DNA from: a virus
Length of the DNA stretch: 42,462 nt
Virus record (IMG/VR): IMGVR_UViG_3300043433_000035
Coordinates: 1-42,462 of that record
Direction: 5' to 3' (one strand)
Part shown: in pieces, positions 14,843 to 22,180 of the stretch
How the letters are laid out: each line of letters opens with the position of its first letter
How positions within the stretch are numbered: the stretch's first letter is position 1
Notes under the pieces: generated by a model
What the model saw: only the letters and a program-made list of their open reading frames with translations
The model's database searches: none
What the model was told of the DNA's origin: nothing
Position numbers and translations under genes: made by a program

Positions 14843-16208
14843 CCTCCGAGAATTTTGGGAAACGCGGGAAACACCCGAAGGTGTACCAATTCGCTTCCGT
14901 ACGCTCTATGGTGGACGTATGTCGAGTAAATCGCACGATGTAGCGGGTATTGCTATAGCACGCGCAAATCACCATACAGAGCGTTTCCTGTGCTTGCGTA
15001 TGTATCAGAATAGGATAGCCGATAGTGTATATACATTACTCAAAGATAAAATTGATTATTTTGGGTTAAGTAAAGAATTTAAAATATATTCCGACGCAAT
15101 AGAGCATAAAAACGGTTCTATATTTAGATTTTACGGAATGGCTCGTAATGTCGATGAAATAAAATCTTTCGAAGGTGCCACTGTGGCATGGATTGAAGAG
15201 GCGCATAATTTAACGGAAAATATGTTTAAAATTATCCGCCCTACAATTATGAGAAATGAAAATGCGGAAATATGGACAACGTTTAATCCTAAATTAGCTA
15301 CAGACTTTGCATATAAACGTCTTGTGCTAAATCCTCCCACTGGGACTATTGTTCGCCAAATTAATTATATTGATAATCCTTTTTTATCCGATACAGCAAT
15401 TGCAGACATTGAATCATCAAAAGTAGAAGACTTTGAAGAATTTCAGCATGTGTATTTGGGTGTACCGCTAGACAACGATGACAGGGTTGTTATTAAACGC
15501 TCATGGTTACAAGCTGCTATTGACGCACATTTGAATGTTACACCACTTAACGGCGTGTGGACTGGCAGCCCTACAGTGGGTTATGACGTGGCGGATGATG
15601 GTGATGATAAGAACGCTACCGCAGTTATGAGCGGTTCTGTATGTGTTGGTTTGGATGAGTGGAAAGGTGGGGAAGACGAACTACGTGAATCAGCCGCCCG
15701 TGTGAAAATCACTGGGGACTCATTTGAAGCGTCTTATATCGGTTATGACAGTATCGGCGTAGGTGCTGGAACTGGTTCGCATTTAAATTCGCTTGGCTGG
15801 CGTAGTCATTTTAAATTTAACGCCGGTGGTAAAGTGACTGAGCCAAAAAAACATTACAGTACGACAAAAATAACCAACGAAGATTTTTTCTCAAATTTAA
15901 AAGCTCAAGCATGGTGGCTTACCGCAGATCGGTTTCGTAATACTTTTTTAGCCGTCACAAAAGGGCAAGATTTTCCCGCTGACCAGATGATAAGTATATC
16001 CAGTGATATAGACTCTAAATTAATGGAAAAATTAATTGATGAACTATCCACCCCAAAACGCGATTTTGACAATAGCGGTAAAGTCAAGGTAGAATCAAAA
16101 AAAGACCTTGCAAAGCGTGAAATAAAATCCCCCAATATTGCCGACGCGTTCATAATTGCAAATAGTCGCGGATTATTAGCACGCCGTTCATTACGAGAAA
16201 TATTATGA
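14820..16208 (+). CDS. terL: Terminase large subunit (packaging ATPase and nuclease)
   Basis: This 462-residue protein cuts and pumps DNA into the head. Deviant Walker A YGGRMSSKS (30-38) and Walker B VAWIEEAH (122-129) form the ATPase. The nuclease domain shows YDVADDGDDKNA (about 254), GYDSIGVGAG and a C-terminal NIADAFIIANS. A GTG at 14811 is closer to an AAGG site and would add three residues. It overlaps terS by 23 nt and the portal gene by 4 nt. Confidence 0.93.
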   Translation: MQPTLNPNLREFWETRETPEGVPIRFRTLYGGRMSSKSHDVAGIAIARANHHTERFLCLRMYQNRIADSVYTLLKDKIDYFGLSKEFKIYSDAIEHKNGSIFRFYGMARNVDEIKSFEGATVAWIEEAHNLTENMFKIIRPTIMRNENAEIWTTFNPKLATDFAYKRLVLNPPTGTIVRQINYIDNPFLSDTAIADIESSKVEDFEEFQHVYLGVPLDNDDRVVIKRSWLQAAIDAHLNVTPLNGVWTGSPTVGYDVADDGDDKNATAVMSGSVCVGLDEWKGGEDELRESAARVKITGDSFEASYIGYDSIGVGAGTGSHLNSLGWRSHFKFNAGGKVTEPKKHYSTTKITNEDFFSNLKAQAWWLTADRFRNTFLAVTKGQDFPADQMISISSDIDSKLMEKLIDELSTPKRDFDNSGKVKVESKKDLAKREIKSPNIADAFIIANSRGLLARRSLREIL

Positions 16209-17500
16209 AAGAAAATACATCTGACGGACTTGTGAACATTGCTAGCGGTTTGGGGACTGAAAAAGCTAAACGCTCACACAATAAATTTCAATATGCGACG
16301 CTCAATACATGGCAACAATGGGACGCTGCATACCAAACCAACTGGATTGCCCGCCAGATTGTGGACATCCCCGCCGAGGATATGACGCGTGAATGGCGCT
16401 CTGTTAAGTGTGAGGGCGCCGAAGACATACGCATTGAAGAAGACCGTTTAATGATACCAAGTCTTGTACATGAAGCGGAATGCTGGGCAAGATTGTATGG
16501 TGGTGGCGGTATTTTGATGATCACAGGTCAGGACTTAACAAAGCCGCTAAATTTAAACGCTATTAAAAAGGGCGGGTTGCAACGTTGCATCGTATTCGAC
16601 CGTTTTGATATGCAAGCTATGACACTGAATACATGGAACGTATTAGCCAATAATTATTTACAACCTGAATTTTTTACAATTACGGGCGGTGCTCAACAGA
16701 TACACTGGTCACATTTTGCACGATTTAATGGCGCACGTTTACCACGCCGGCAAATGGTGCAAACTCAGGGTTGGGGTGATTCAGAACTAAGAAAATGTTT
16801 AGATGACATTATGGACATTGTGGCATCTAAAGACGGTATAGCTGAACTAATGCAAGAAGCTAATATCGATGTGATTAAGCGTCAAGGATTGAGCGAAGAA
16901 ATAGCGACCGACCAAGATAGTGCAATCATGAAACGCTATGCAATTTTTAGTCTTATGAAATCCACGATCAACATGGCACTGTTGGACGGAGACGAGACGC
17001 TAGAACGTCAGACGCTCAATCTGTCCGGTGTGGCGCCAATCATTGAGACGTTCATGACGTGGATAAGCGGAGCGGCCGATATACCTGTTACACGCCTATT
17101 TGGTACGTCCGCAAAAGGTTTAAATGCTACAGGTGATGGGGATTTAAATAACTATTACAACTCTATTCGCTCTAAGCAACTTACACAGCTTGACCCGGCT
17201 ATGCGCCGACTCGACGAAGTGTTAGTGCGTTCAGCACTCGGATACTGGCCGGACGATTACAATTATCAATGGAACCCATTATCACAGCCAAACCACGTTG
17301 AAGCTGCTACAGCTAGTAAAATACTGGCCGACCGCGATAGCATTTATCTGGAGCGCGGCGTTGTGCAAGTGTCGCAAATTCAACGTAATTTACAAGCTAA
17401 CGAAACATATCAATATAATGACGAAGACATTGCCGAATTGGAAGAGTTAGAAGACGCAAATATGTTTGAAGAACCTGTACAACGTGATAATATACCGTGA
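16205..17500 (+). CDS. Portal protein (DUF1073-like)
   Basis: This 431-residue protein forms the dodecameric DNA gate of the head. Motifs of the DUF1073 portal family are visible: WQQWDAAYQTNWIARQIVDIP, ARLYGGGGILMI, FGTSAKGLNATGDGDLNNYY and YWPDDYNYQWNPL. Length is normal for the family. It starts in an ATGA overlap with terL. Its stop codon lies inside the 14-bp stem of the structure at 17494-17600. Confidence 0.9.
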   Translation: MKENTSDGLVNIASGLGTEKAKRSHNKFQYATLNTWQQWDAAYQTNWIARQIVDIPAEDMTREWRSVKCEGAEDIRIEEDRLMIPSLVHEAECWARLYGGGGILMITGQDLTKPLNLNAIKKGGLQRCIVFDRFDMQAMTLNTWNVLANNYLQPEFFTITGGAQQIHWSHFARFNGARLPRRQMVQTQGWGDSELRKCLDDIMDIVASKDGIAELMQEANIDVIKRQGLSEEIATDQDSAIMKRYAIFSLMKSTINMALLDGDETLERQTLNLSGVAPIIETFMTWISGAADIPVTRLFGTSAKGLNATGDGDLNNYYNSIRSKQLTQLDPAMRRLDEVLVRSALGYWPDDYNYQWNPLSQPNHVEAATASKILADRDSIYLERGVVQVSQIQRNLQANETYQYNDEDIAELEELEDANMFEEPVQRDNIP

Positions 17501-17600
17501 AATTGAGCAAGAAGCCAACTACATCATGGTGTAATAGTTGGTGGAAGGATTCCATAGAATCCCTGAATTCTGTGCTGGGGTGAGACCTCAATTTCACGGT
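17494..17600 (+). ncRNA. Candidate structured RNA element at the portal stop codon
   Basis: ACCGTGAAATTGAG (17494-17507) pairs perfectly with CTCAATTTCACGGT (17587-17600). Inside are two further perfect stems: CCAACTA/TAGTTGG (17515-17521 with 17535-17541) and GGATTC/GAATCC with a CATA loop (17547-17562). The result is a closed multibranch fold of 107 nt. The portal TGA lies in the outer stem. No known RNA family was recognised. It could equally be a DNA-level inverted repeat. Confidence 0.5.
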
Positions 17601-17655
17601 GTGGTTAACCAATGGGTAAAGTTGTAAAAACTGCTCAACTGGTTACTTTTGGTAT

Positions 17656-17669
17656 GCCCCTTGCGGGGC
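17656..17669. terminator. Terminator-like GC hairpin
   Basis: GCCCC-ttgc-GGGGC is followed by GTTAATTATT on the plus strand. There is no proper T-run, so termination is uncertain. It separates the portal transcript from the convergent gene at 17678-17902. A 20-codon reading frame, MGKVVKTAQLVTFGMPLAGR, ends across the hairpin (17612-17674) and lacks a ribosome site. Confidence 0.45.
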
Positions 17670-17677
17670 GTTAATTA

Positions 17678-17902
17678 TTAGTTCCAGATTACTAGTAAAG
17701 CGTTTTGATTTTTACGTTCATGAATTGTCGCAACACACTTACCATCAACATCACGAAAAACAACACCAGCGCCTGCATGGTTATCTTTTACTTTTGAGAA
17801 TGTTTTACATTCCTTTCCTGATTTGTTCAGTTCAATAACTGCGTGTTTAAAGTTTGCTTTTGAGTGACCACTTTTAAATCCTAGCTCGATGTGTGCGTTC
17901 AT
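17678..17902 (-). CDS. Small hypothetical accessory protein
   Basis: This 74-residue protein begins MNAHIELGFKSG, with AAGGA/AGGG upstream. It is basic, with a pattern suggesting a beta-rich fold (GAGVVFRDVDGKCVATIHER). No family was recognised. It has its own operator-containing promoter (17941-17969) and lies against the direction of the late operon, so it is an accessory gene under the early-type control. Confidence 0.7.
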   Translation of the reverse strand: MNAHIELGFKSGHSKANFKHAVIELNKSGKECKTFSKVKDNHAGAGVVFRDVDGKCVATIHERKNQNALLVIWN

Positions 17903-17940
17903 TACCCTATCCTTTAAGTCTGTTCCGTTTCGATAAGATA

Positions 17941-17969
17941 ATAATACTCCATATTGACGAGACCGTCAA
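17941..17969 (-). promoter_or_regulatory. Operator-containing promoter
   Basis: Minus strand: TTGACG (17969-17964), 17 bp, TATTAT (17946-17941). The operator TTGACGGTCTCGTCAA covers the -35. It drives 17678-17902. Confidence 0.75.
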
Positions 17970-17972
17970 CAA

Positions 17973-18455
17973 CTATTTACTATCCCGCATCTCTTGATTT
18001 AATTTATTGAACACGTCACGAAACGTACCAAATTGTTCTTTAGGTATTTTGTTCAGATAACGGTATGTAATTGTTCCTGTTTTTTCATCCAGAACAATCC
18101 TACCACCCTCCACACCCACGACAAAAAAGAATCGTGGAAACTTACGCCATTGTGTAATTAGACCATCATCAATAGCTTTTTGAATGTACACCGGAAGAAT
18201 TACCGCCTCGACATCTATAATTTTACCCTTTTCTATGTCTATGGCATCTTTTGTTTTTTGAATACTTTCTTTAAGTGTCCGAAGTGAGTCATTCTGTTTT
18301 TCCCACTTGTTCAATGTTGCCCGACCATTGCGTTTATCATTAAGAGGTTGACCGTTTGCCATTCTTACGGTATCAATATGATTCTGTAATTTAACGTCAA
18401 ATAATGCTTCTTTTTTAATTAAAGAGGCTTTCAATATTTCCAACCGCTTAGTCAT
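17973..18455 (-). CDS. Hypothetical coiled-coil accessory protein
   Basis: This 160-residue protein begins MTKRLEILKASLIKKE after a strong GGGGGAG site. A reading from a TTG at 18518 would lie inside the promoter and is rejected. Residues 1-80 are charged and helical (NDSLRTLKESIQKTKDAIDIEKGK), suggesting a coiled coil. The second half is mixed (FFFVVGVEGGRIVLDEKTGTITYRYL). No family was recognised. It is driven by the promoter at 18490-18518. Confidence 0.75.
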   Translation of the reverse strand: MTKRLEILKASLIKKEALFDVKLQNHIDTVRMANGQPLNDKRNGRATLNKWEKQNDSLRTLKESIQKTKDAIDIEKGKIIDVEAVILPVYIQKAIDDGLITQWRKFPRFFFVVGVEGGRIVLDEKTGTITYRYLNKIPKEQFGTFRDVFNKLNQEMRDSK

Positions 18456-18489
18456 TTTTTTATCTCCCCCATGTGTTATCATGTAATTA

Positions 18490-18518
18490 ATAATATCCAA
18501 TACTGACGGTATTGTCAA
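18490..18518 (-). promoter_or_regulatory. Operator-containing promoter
   Basis: Minus strand: TTGACA (18518-18513), 17 bp, TATTAT (18495-18490), with operator TTGACAATACCGTCAG. It lies directly against the plus-strand start codon at 18520, where the head morphogenesis gene would need its ribosome site. Confidence 0.75.
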
Positions 18519-18519
18519 T

Positions 18520-19308
18520 ATGAAACTATCAGGAATTCAATATAATGTTGTTTTACAGCGAATGATTAAAACGTTGAAACGCGACATAGATATGGAAATA
18601 GTACCGCTTGTACGTCAGTACGCAGACGATACGACTCTGGATAGCACACCTGTGGTCACAGTTGACGCGTGGAGCGACATTATAGCCGCGGCACTGACAA
18701 AGATTATAGACCGCTGGGACAGCTCCTATTACGGGAGTATAGCGAATGACATCGCCAATAATTTTGTTACTACAACGATGAAACGTAATAAAAAATCATT
18801 TGGGTTCGATGTTTTTCAAAACTCGCAAGAATTAATTGATTATATGAAAGCTGCGAGTTGGCAAAATGCACAACTGATAACGTCGATTAACTCGCAATAT
18901 TTAACGCAAGTCAGTAATATCGTAATGGGTAATATGCGTCAAGGTATGCGTCCGTCCTACATTGTAGAGCAACTGCAAGAACAATACGGGGTTACACAAA
19001 GACGGGCAAAAATGATAGCGCGTGACCAGACCGCTAAAATAACCGGTGAAATTACAAAACTTAGACAGCAGCAAGCAGGTTTTAAATATTTCCGGTGGTT
19101 GGACAGTCGCGACCAGCGTGTACGTCACCGTCACAAAGAAATAGCTAACAAAATGACGCCATACGGTAAAGGTGTGTATAAGTGGACAGAATTGCCGTTG
19201 AGCGACAACGGCGAACCGATACAGCCGGGTAGTGATTTTCAGTGTCGATGCGTTGCTATTGCAGTCAGTGACGCCGCTGTAGCAACATTTCAAAAAACCG
19301 GAAAATAG
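18520..19308 (+). CDS. Head morphogenesis protein (SPP1 gp7 / Mu gpF-like minor head protein)
   Basis: This 262-residue minor head protein shows the family C-terminal pattern: RAKMIARDQTAKITGEI, then FRWLDSRDQRVRHRHKEIANK and PGSDFQCRCVA. It helps assemble or is injected from the capsid. The start at 18520 has no Shine-Dalgarno site, because the operator of the divergent accessory gene abuts it. The next in-frame ATG (residue 15) lacks one too. This suggests the accessory genes were inserted just before the start codon. Confidence 0.88.
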   Translation: MKLSGIQYNVVLQRMIKTLKRDIDMEIVPLVRQYADDTTLDSTPVVTVDAWSDIIAAALTKIIDRWDSSYYGSIANDIANNFVTTTMKRNKKSFGFDVFQNSQELIDYMKAASWQNAQLITSINSQYLTQVSNIVMGNMRQGMRPSYIVEQLQEQYGVTQRRAKMIARDQTAKITGEITKLRQQQAGFKYFRWLDSRDQRVRHRHKEIANKMTPYGKGVYKWTELPLSDNGEPIQPGSDFQCRCVAIAVSDAAVATFQKTGK

Positions 19309-19450
19309 CGACAATTACGATTACTGGTATAAATGTTACTATTATCCAGCTCATTACAGGAATATACCAATCATACTTTCCGGGTATATAAGATGCGATG
19401 GACGTTATTGTGGTCATTACAACCCATAAAGTTATAATAAATGCAAGCAT
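19265..19450 (-). CDS. Small membrane protein with two predicted helices
   Basis: This 61-residue protein begins MLAFIITLWVVMTTITSIA after AAGGAGT. Two hydrophobic segments (about 1-20 and 31-55) flank a polar loop (YIPGKYDWYI). Its 3' end overlaps the end of the head morphogenesis gene by 44 nt on the opposite strand. It may be a holin-like or exclusion protein. There is no direct evidence. Confidence 0.6.
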   Translation of the reverse strand: MLAFIITLWVVMTTITSIASYIPGKYDWYIPVMSWIIVTFIPVIVIVAIFRFFEMLLQRRH

Positions 19451-19452
19451 GT

Positions 19453-19486
19453 TTGACACTCCTTAAATGCGTGTTATTATACACGT
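19453..19486 (+). promoter_or_regulatory. Likely late promoter for the capsid genes, with overlapping palindromes
   Basis: TTGACA (19453-19458), a 16-bp spacer and TATTAT (19475-19480) precede the protease gene. The -10 lies in CGTGT-TATTAT-ACACG. The expected start site (about 19487) is only some 6 nt before the ATG at 19493. A minus-strand TATAAT (19481-19476) overlaps the same palindrome. Confidence 0.6.
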
Positions 19487-19492
19487 AATAAT

Positions 19493-20620
19493 ATGACGGA
19501 TAAATTCATGCAAATTTTAGTCAACGATCGCAAATCGTATTCAATCACTCAACGAGAATATACCGATGAGGGATTTTTGCGCGTCCCCGGTAATGTTGCT
19601 CGTAGTGGTGTACAAGAATATTTAGCTAGCGAATTGCGTTTGCCCGGTAATCCGAATCGTATCGTTAAAGTTTATCGTCCACCAGAAGAAGTTTTTAATT
19701 CCGACTCTCTCACTTCTTATGATGGAGTGGATATTACTATAAATCACCCTGACGGACTTGTCAATAGTAAAAACTTTAAAAAAGTATCCGTCGGATTTAT
19801 TCGCGGTGATGGACGGCGTACAGATAACGACCATGTGGAATGTGACCACATAATTAAAGCGCAAGAAGCCATCGACGCTATAAACAGCGGTAAGTGTGAG
19901 TTATCAGCAGGATACACCGCTGTTTATGACCATTCTCCGGGTATTACCACCGATGGGGACGAATACGAATATATACAACGTAATATTAGAATTAACCACG
20001 TAGCAATTGTAGACCGTGCCCGTGCTGGTGCGACTGCAAGGATTTTTGACAACCACTCAACCGGAGGCAACATAATGCCTGTAATGATCACAACTGATAG
20101 CGGTCGAAGCATTGATGTTGCCGACACTGCGAACGCACAACTTGTAGCCGATGCATTTGATCGGCTATCGGTACGCGTAACAACTGCTGAGGCTGCGCAA
20201 CAAACCGCTCAGGCTATTGCAGATTCACTTACCGCACAAGTGACAGAGCTTAAGAATGCATCTAGCGACGCTGCTATTACCGCTCGCGTTAAAGAAATCG
20301 CAACATGTCAGATGACCGCTCGTAAAATCTGCGGAAAAGATTTCATCTGTGATAGTGCAGACCCAATTGAAATCATGCGCTTTGCTCTCTCTGCAAAGAT
20401 GCCTAAGCGCGATTGGGCAGATAAAGCTGCGGCATATATTCAAGCCTCTTTTGACATGGCAGCAGAGGTGGAAGAAGAAGAGGAAGAAGAAACAAAAGAC
20501 AGCGCCGCACAGCTTGCACAAGTTGCCGCCGATGCTGCGCGTGGTAATCCTCAAAACAAACCATCGCCTTACGAACTGCGTAAAGTACACTTATCAAATG
20601 CCTGGAAAGGGGTGAAATAA
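19493..20620 (+). CDS. Prohead protease-scaffold fusion (DUF2213-like)
   Basis: This 375-residue protein combines a capsid maturation protease (about 1-185) and a scaffold (about 195-375). The protease part shows VDITINHPDG, KCELSAGYTA and RINHVAIVDRARAG, as in DUF2213. The scaffold part is helical (DRLSVRVTTAEAAQQTAQA), ending in an acidic run of glutamates and a basic tail. No ribosome site precedes 19493. A strong internal site precedes the codon at 20075. Confidence 0.85.
   Translation: MTDKFMQILVNDRKSYSITQREYTDEGFLRVPGNVARSGVQEYLASELRLPGNPNRIVKVYRPPEEVFNSDSLTSYDGVDITINHPDGLVNSKNFKKVSVGFIRGDGRRTDNDHVECDHIIKAQEAIDAINSGKCELSAGYTAVYDHSPGITTDGDEYEYIQRNIRINHVAIVDRARAGATARIFDNHSTGGNIMPVMITTDSGRSIDVADTANAQLVADAFDRLSVRVTTAEAAQQTAQAIADSLTAQVTELKNASSDAAITARVKEIATCQMTARKICGKDFICDSADPIEIMRFALSAKMPKRDWADKAAAYIQASFDMAAEVEEEEEEETKDSAAQLAQVAADAARGNPQNKPSPYELRKVHLSNAWKGVK
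20075..20620 (+). CDS. Nested scaffold protein from an internal start
   Basis: In frame inside the protease-scaffold gene, ATG at 20075 is preceded by CCGGAGG (20061-20067) with a 7-nt gap, the best ribosome site in this gene. It would give a 181-residue scaffold beginning MPVMITTDSGRS. Nested scaffolds within protease genes are known, for example Nu3 within lambda C. Confidence 0.7.
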   Translation: MPVMITTDSGRSIDVADTANAQLVADAFDRLSVRVTTAEAAQQTAQAIADSLTAQVTELKNASSDAAITARVKEIATCQMTARKICGKDFICDSADPIEIMRFALSAKMPKRDWADKAAAYIQASFDMAAEVEEEEEEETKDSAAQLAQVAADAARGNPQNKPSPYELRKVHLSNAWKGVK

Positions 20621-20621
20621 T

Positions 20622-21098
20622 ATGGCTGTACAATCATCAACATCTTACTCATTGACGCATGGTGCGGCATACGAAGGTATGTTAGTAGACCAACAACTTT
20701 CAAACATCATTTCACGTTTGAATAAATCAGAAACTGCTACGATTCCCTTTGGTCGAGCAGTGGTTACCGACGGTGATGATGGTGCAAAATTGCCGACCGG
20801 CTCATCAACGAACCTCAATGTTATTGGGATAACTGTACGCGAACTAAATCGAGCATATAAAGACAACGACGAGACATTTGGTGCAGTGCCCAACCGCGAT
20901 TTTGCAATTGTTACCATGGGTGTGGTGTATGTTAAGCCGGTTGTTGCTGTCACAAAAGATGATCTGGTGTACGTGGTGCTTGCAAACGGTACTTTTACAA
21001 ATGTGGCTGGTGGGGCGGTTGCTATCACTGATGCAAAATGGGCGTCTAGTTCTGACGCAAACGGTTTTGCTAAAATTTCCTTAGGGCTTAGGGGTTAA
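20622..21098 (+). CDS. Capsid cement/decoration protein
   Basis: This 158-residue protein lies between the protease-scaffold and the major capsid gene, the usual place for a head stabilising protein. It is small, beta-rich and rich in Gly/Val/Ala (SYSLTHGAAYEGMLVDQQ; GITVRELNRAYKDN; VYVKPVVAVTKDD), as in cement proteins of related phages. GGGG precedes the start. Confidence 0.75.
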   Translation: MAVQSSTSYSLTHGAAYEGMLVDQQLSNIISRLNKSETATIPFGRAVVTDGDDGAKLPTGSSTNLNVIGITVRELNRAYKDNDETFGAVPNRDFAIVTMGVVYVKPVVAVTKDDLVYVVLANGTFTNVAGGAVAITDAKWASSSDANGFAKISLGLRG

Positions 21099-21099
21099 T

Positions 21100-22074
21100 A
21101 TGCACATTGTCACAGTTAACGATAACGCGACGGGCGAATCATACCAGTATGACGCCGACATGGTAATTAACAATGCGGACTCGGGTCTTGCATTTTATAT
21201 AAGTCAACTTAACGTTCTTGAATCAAAAATTTATGAAGTTAAGTATGGTAATATTATTTATCAAGAGCTCATCCCCGTAGATACTTCTGACCCTGAGTGG
21301 GTTGATAGTGTCAGTTACATCAGTTATGACGCCGTAACTATGGGTAAATTTATTGCTGCGAATGGTAAAGATTTACCGCAGTCTGATATTGACGCAAGTA
21401 TTTCAGAAATTAAAATTGGTTATGCCGGTAACAGCTATGGCTACACCATTGAAGAGTTGCGTAAATCCCAGCAAATGCGTATTCCGCTGGATGTAACAAA
21501 GGCGCGTGTTACATATCGAGGAGCGCAGGAACATATGCAGCAAGTGGCATTTTTCGGTGACGAAAATCGGAAAATGACAGGCTTGTTTAATAACGCAAAC
21601 ATCACCGTGGCTAACTCTACTGTAGACTGGAAAACCGCTACAGGTGCAGAAATGGTCAAGGATATGAACGATCTGCTTGTTAGTATCTGGACAGATTCTG
21701 CCAATGTTCACATTCCAAACGTGTTGTTGTTGCCGTCCGACAAGTGGGCTACTGCCAGCTCTAAACGTATGGATACAGGTACAGACACTACTGTTCTTCA
21801 GTTTTTCAAAATGAACAACTTGTTTACCGATGTAACAGGTCAGGAGTTGGAAATTCGTCCAATCTTGCAACTGAAAGAAGCTGGTGCAAGTAAAAAGCCG
21901 CGCATGATGGCGTATGAGAAGAACCCTGACAACTTAACACTGCGTCAGCCTATTCCTTGGCGCTCGTTGGCTCCACAGCCTACAGGTTTACGAATTGAAA
22001 TCCCCTGTGAATATAAGACAAGTGGGGTGGAATTTAGGTATCCCGGCTCAGCAGGTTATAGGGATATGGTGTAA
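21100..22074 (+). CDS. Major capsid protein (DUF2184-like)
   Basis: This 324-residue protein forms the capsid shell. It begins MHIVTVNDNATGESYQYDAD and shows the DUF2184 features (YISYDAVTMGKFIAANGKDLPQ; GYTIEELRKSQQM; FFGDENRKMTGLFNN; RIEIPCEYKTSGVEFRYP). The HK97-type fold is implied by family. A strong terminator follows at 22087-22112, so capsid transcripts end here. Confidence 0.88.
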   Translation: MHIVTVNDNATGESYQYDADMVINNADSGLAFYISQLNVLESKIYEVKYGNIIYQELIPVDTSDPEWVDSVSYISYDAVTMGKFIAANGKDLPQSDIDASISEIKIGYAGNSYGYTIEELRKSQQMRIPLDVTKARVTYRGAQEHMQQVAFFGDENRKMTGLFNNANITVANSTVDWKTATGAEMVKDMNDLLVSIWTDSANVHIPNVLLLPSDKWATASSKRMDTGTDTTVLQFFKMNNLFTDVTGQELEIRPILQLKEAGASKKPRMMAYEKNPDNLTLRQPIPWRSLAPQPTGLRIEIPCEYKTSGVEFRYPGSAGYRDMV

Positions 22075-22086
22075 AATCAACAACTT

Positions 22087-22112
22087 AAACCCTCCTAAGA
22101 GGGTTTTTTTTA
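22087..22112 (+). terminator. Strong intrinsic terminator after the major capsid gene
   Basis: ACCCTC-ctaa-GAGGGT is followed by eight T. It separates the capsid block from the homing endonuclease. Confidence 0.85.
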
Positions 22113-22180
22113 TTCGTTGTATCTAAATATAAAACATGTATAATCGGTTACCTAGATTTTATACTTGGGTACAATGAGAG

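Noticed and set aside
17494-17600. tRNA or tmRNA at the portal end
   Set aside because: The outer stem is 14 bp, and no anticodon arm, T-loop consensus or CCA end could be laid out.
17973-18518. Longer start (TTG at 18518) for the coiled-coil accessory gene
   Set aside because: The start would lie inside the promoter -35, and ATG 18455 has a strong GGGGGAG site.
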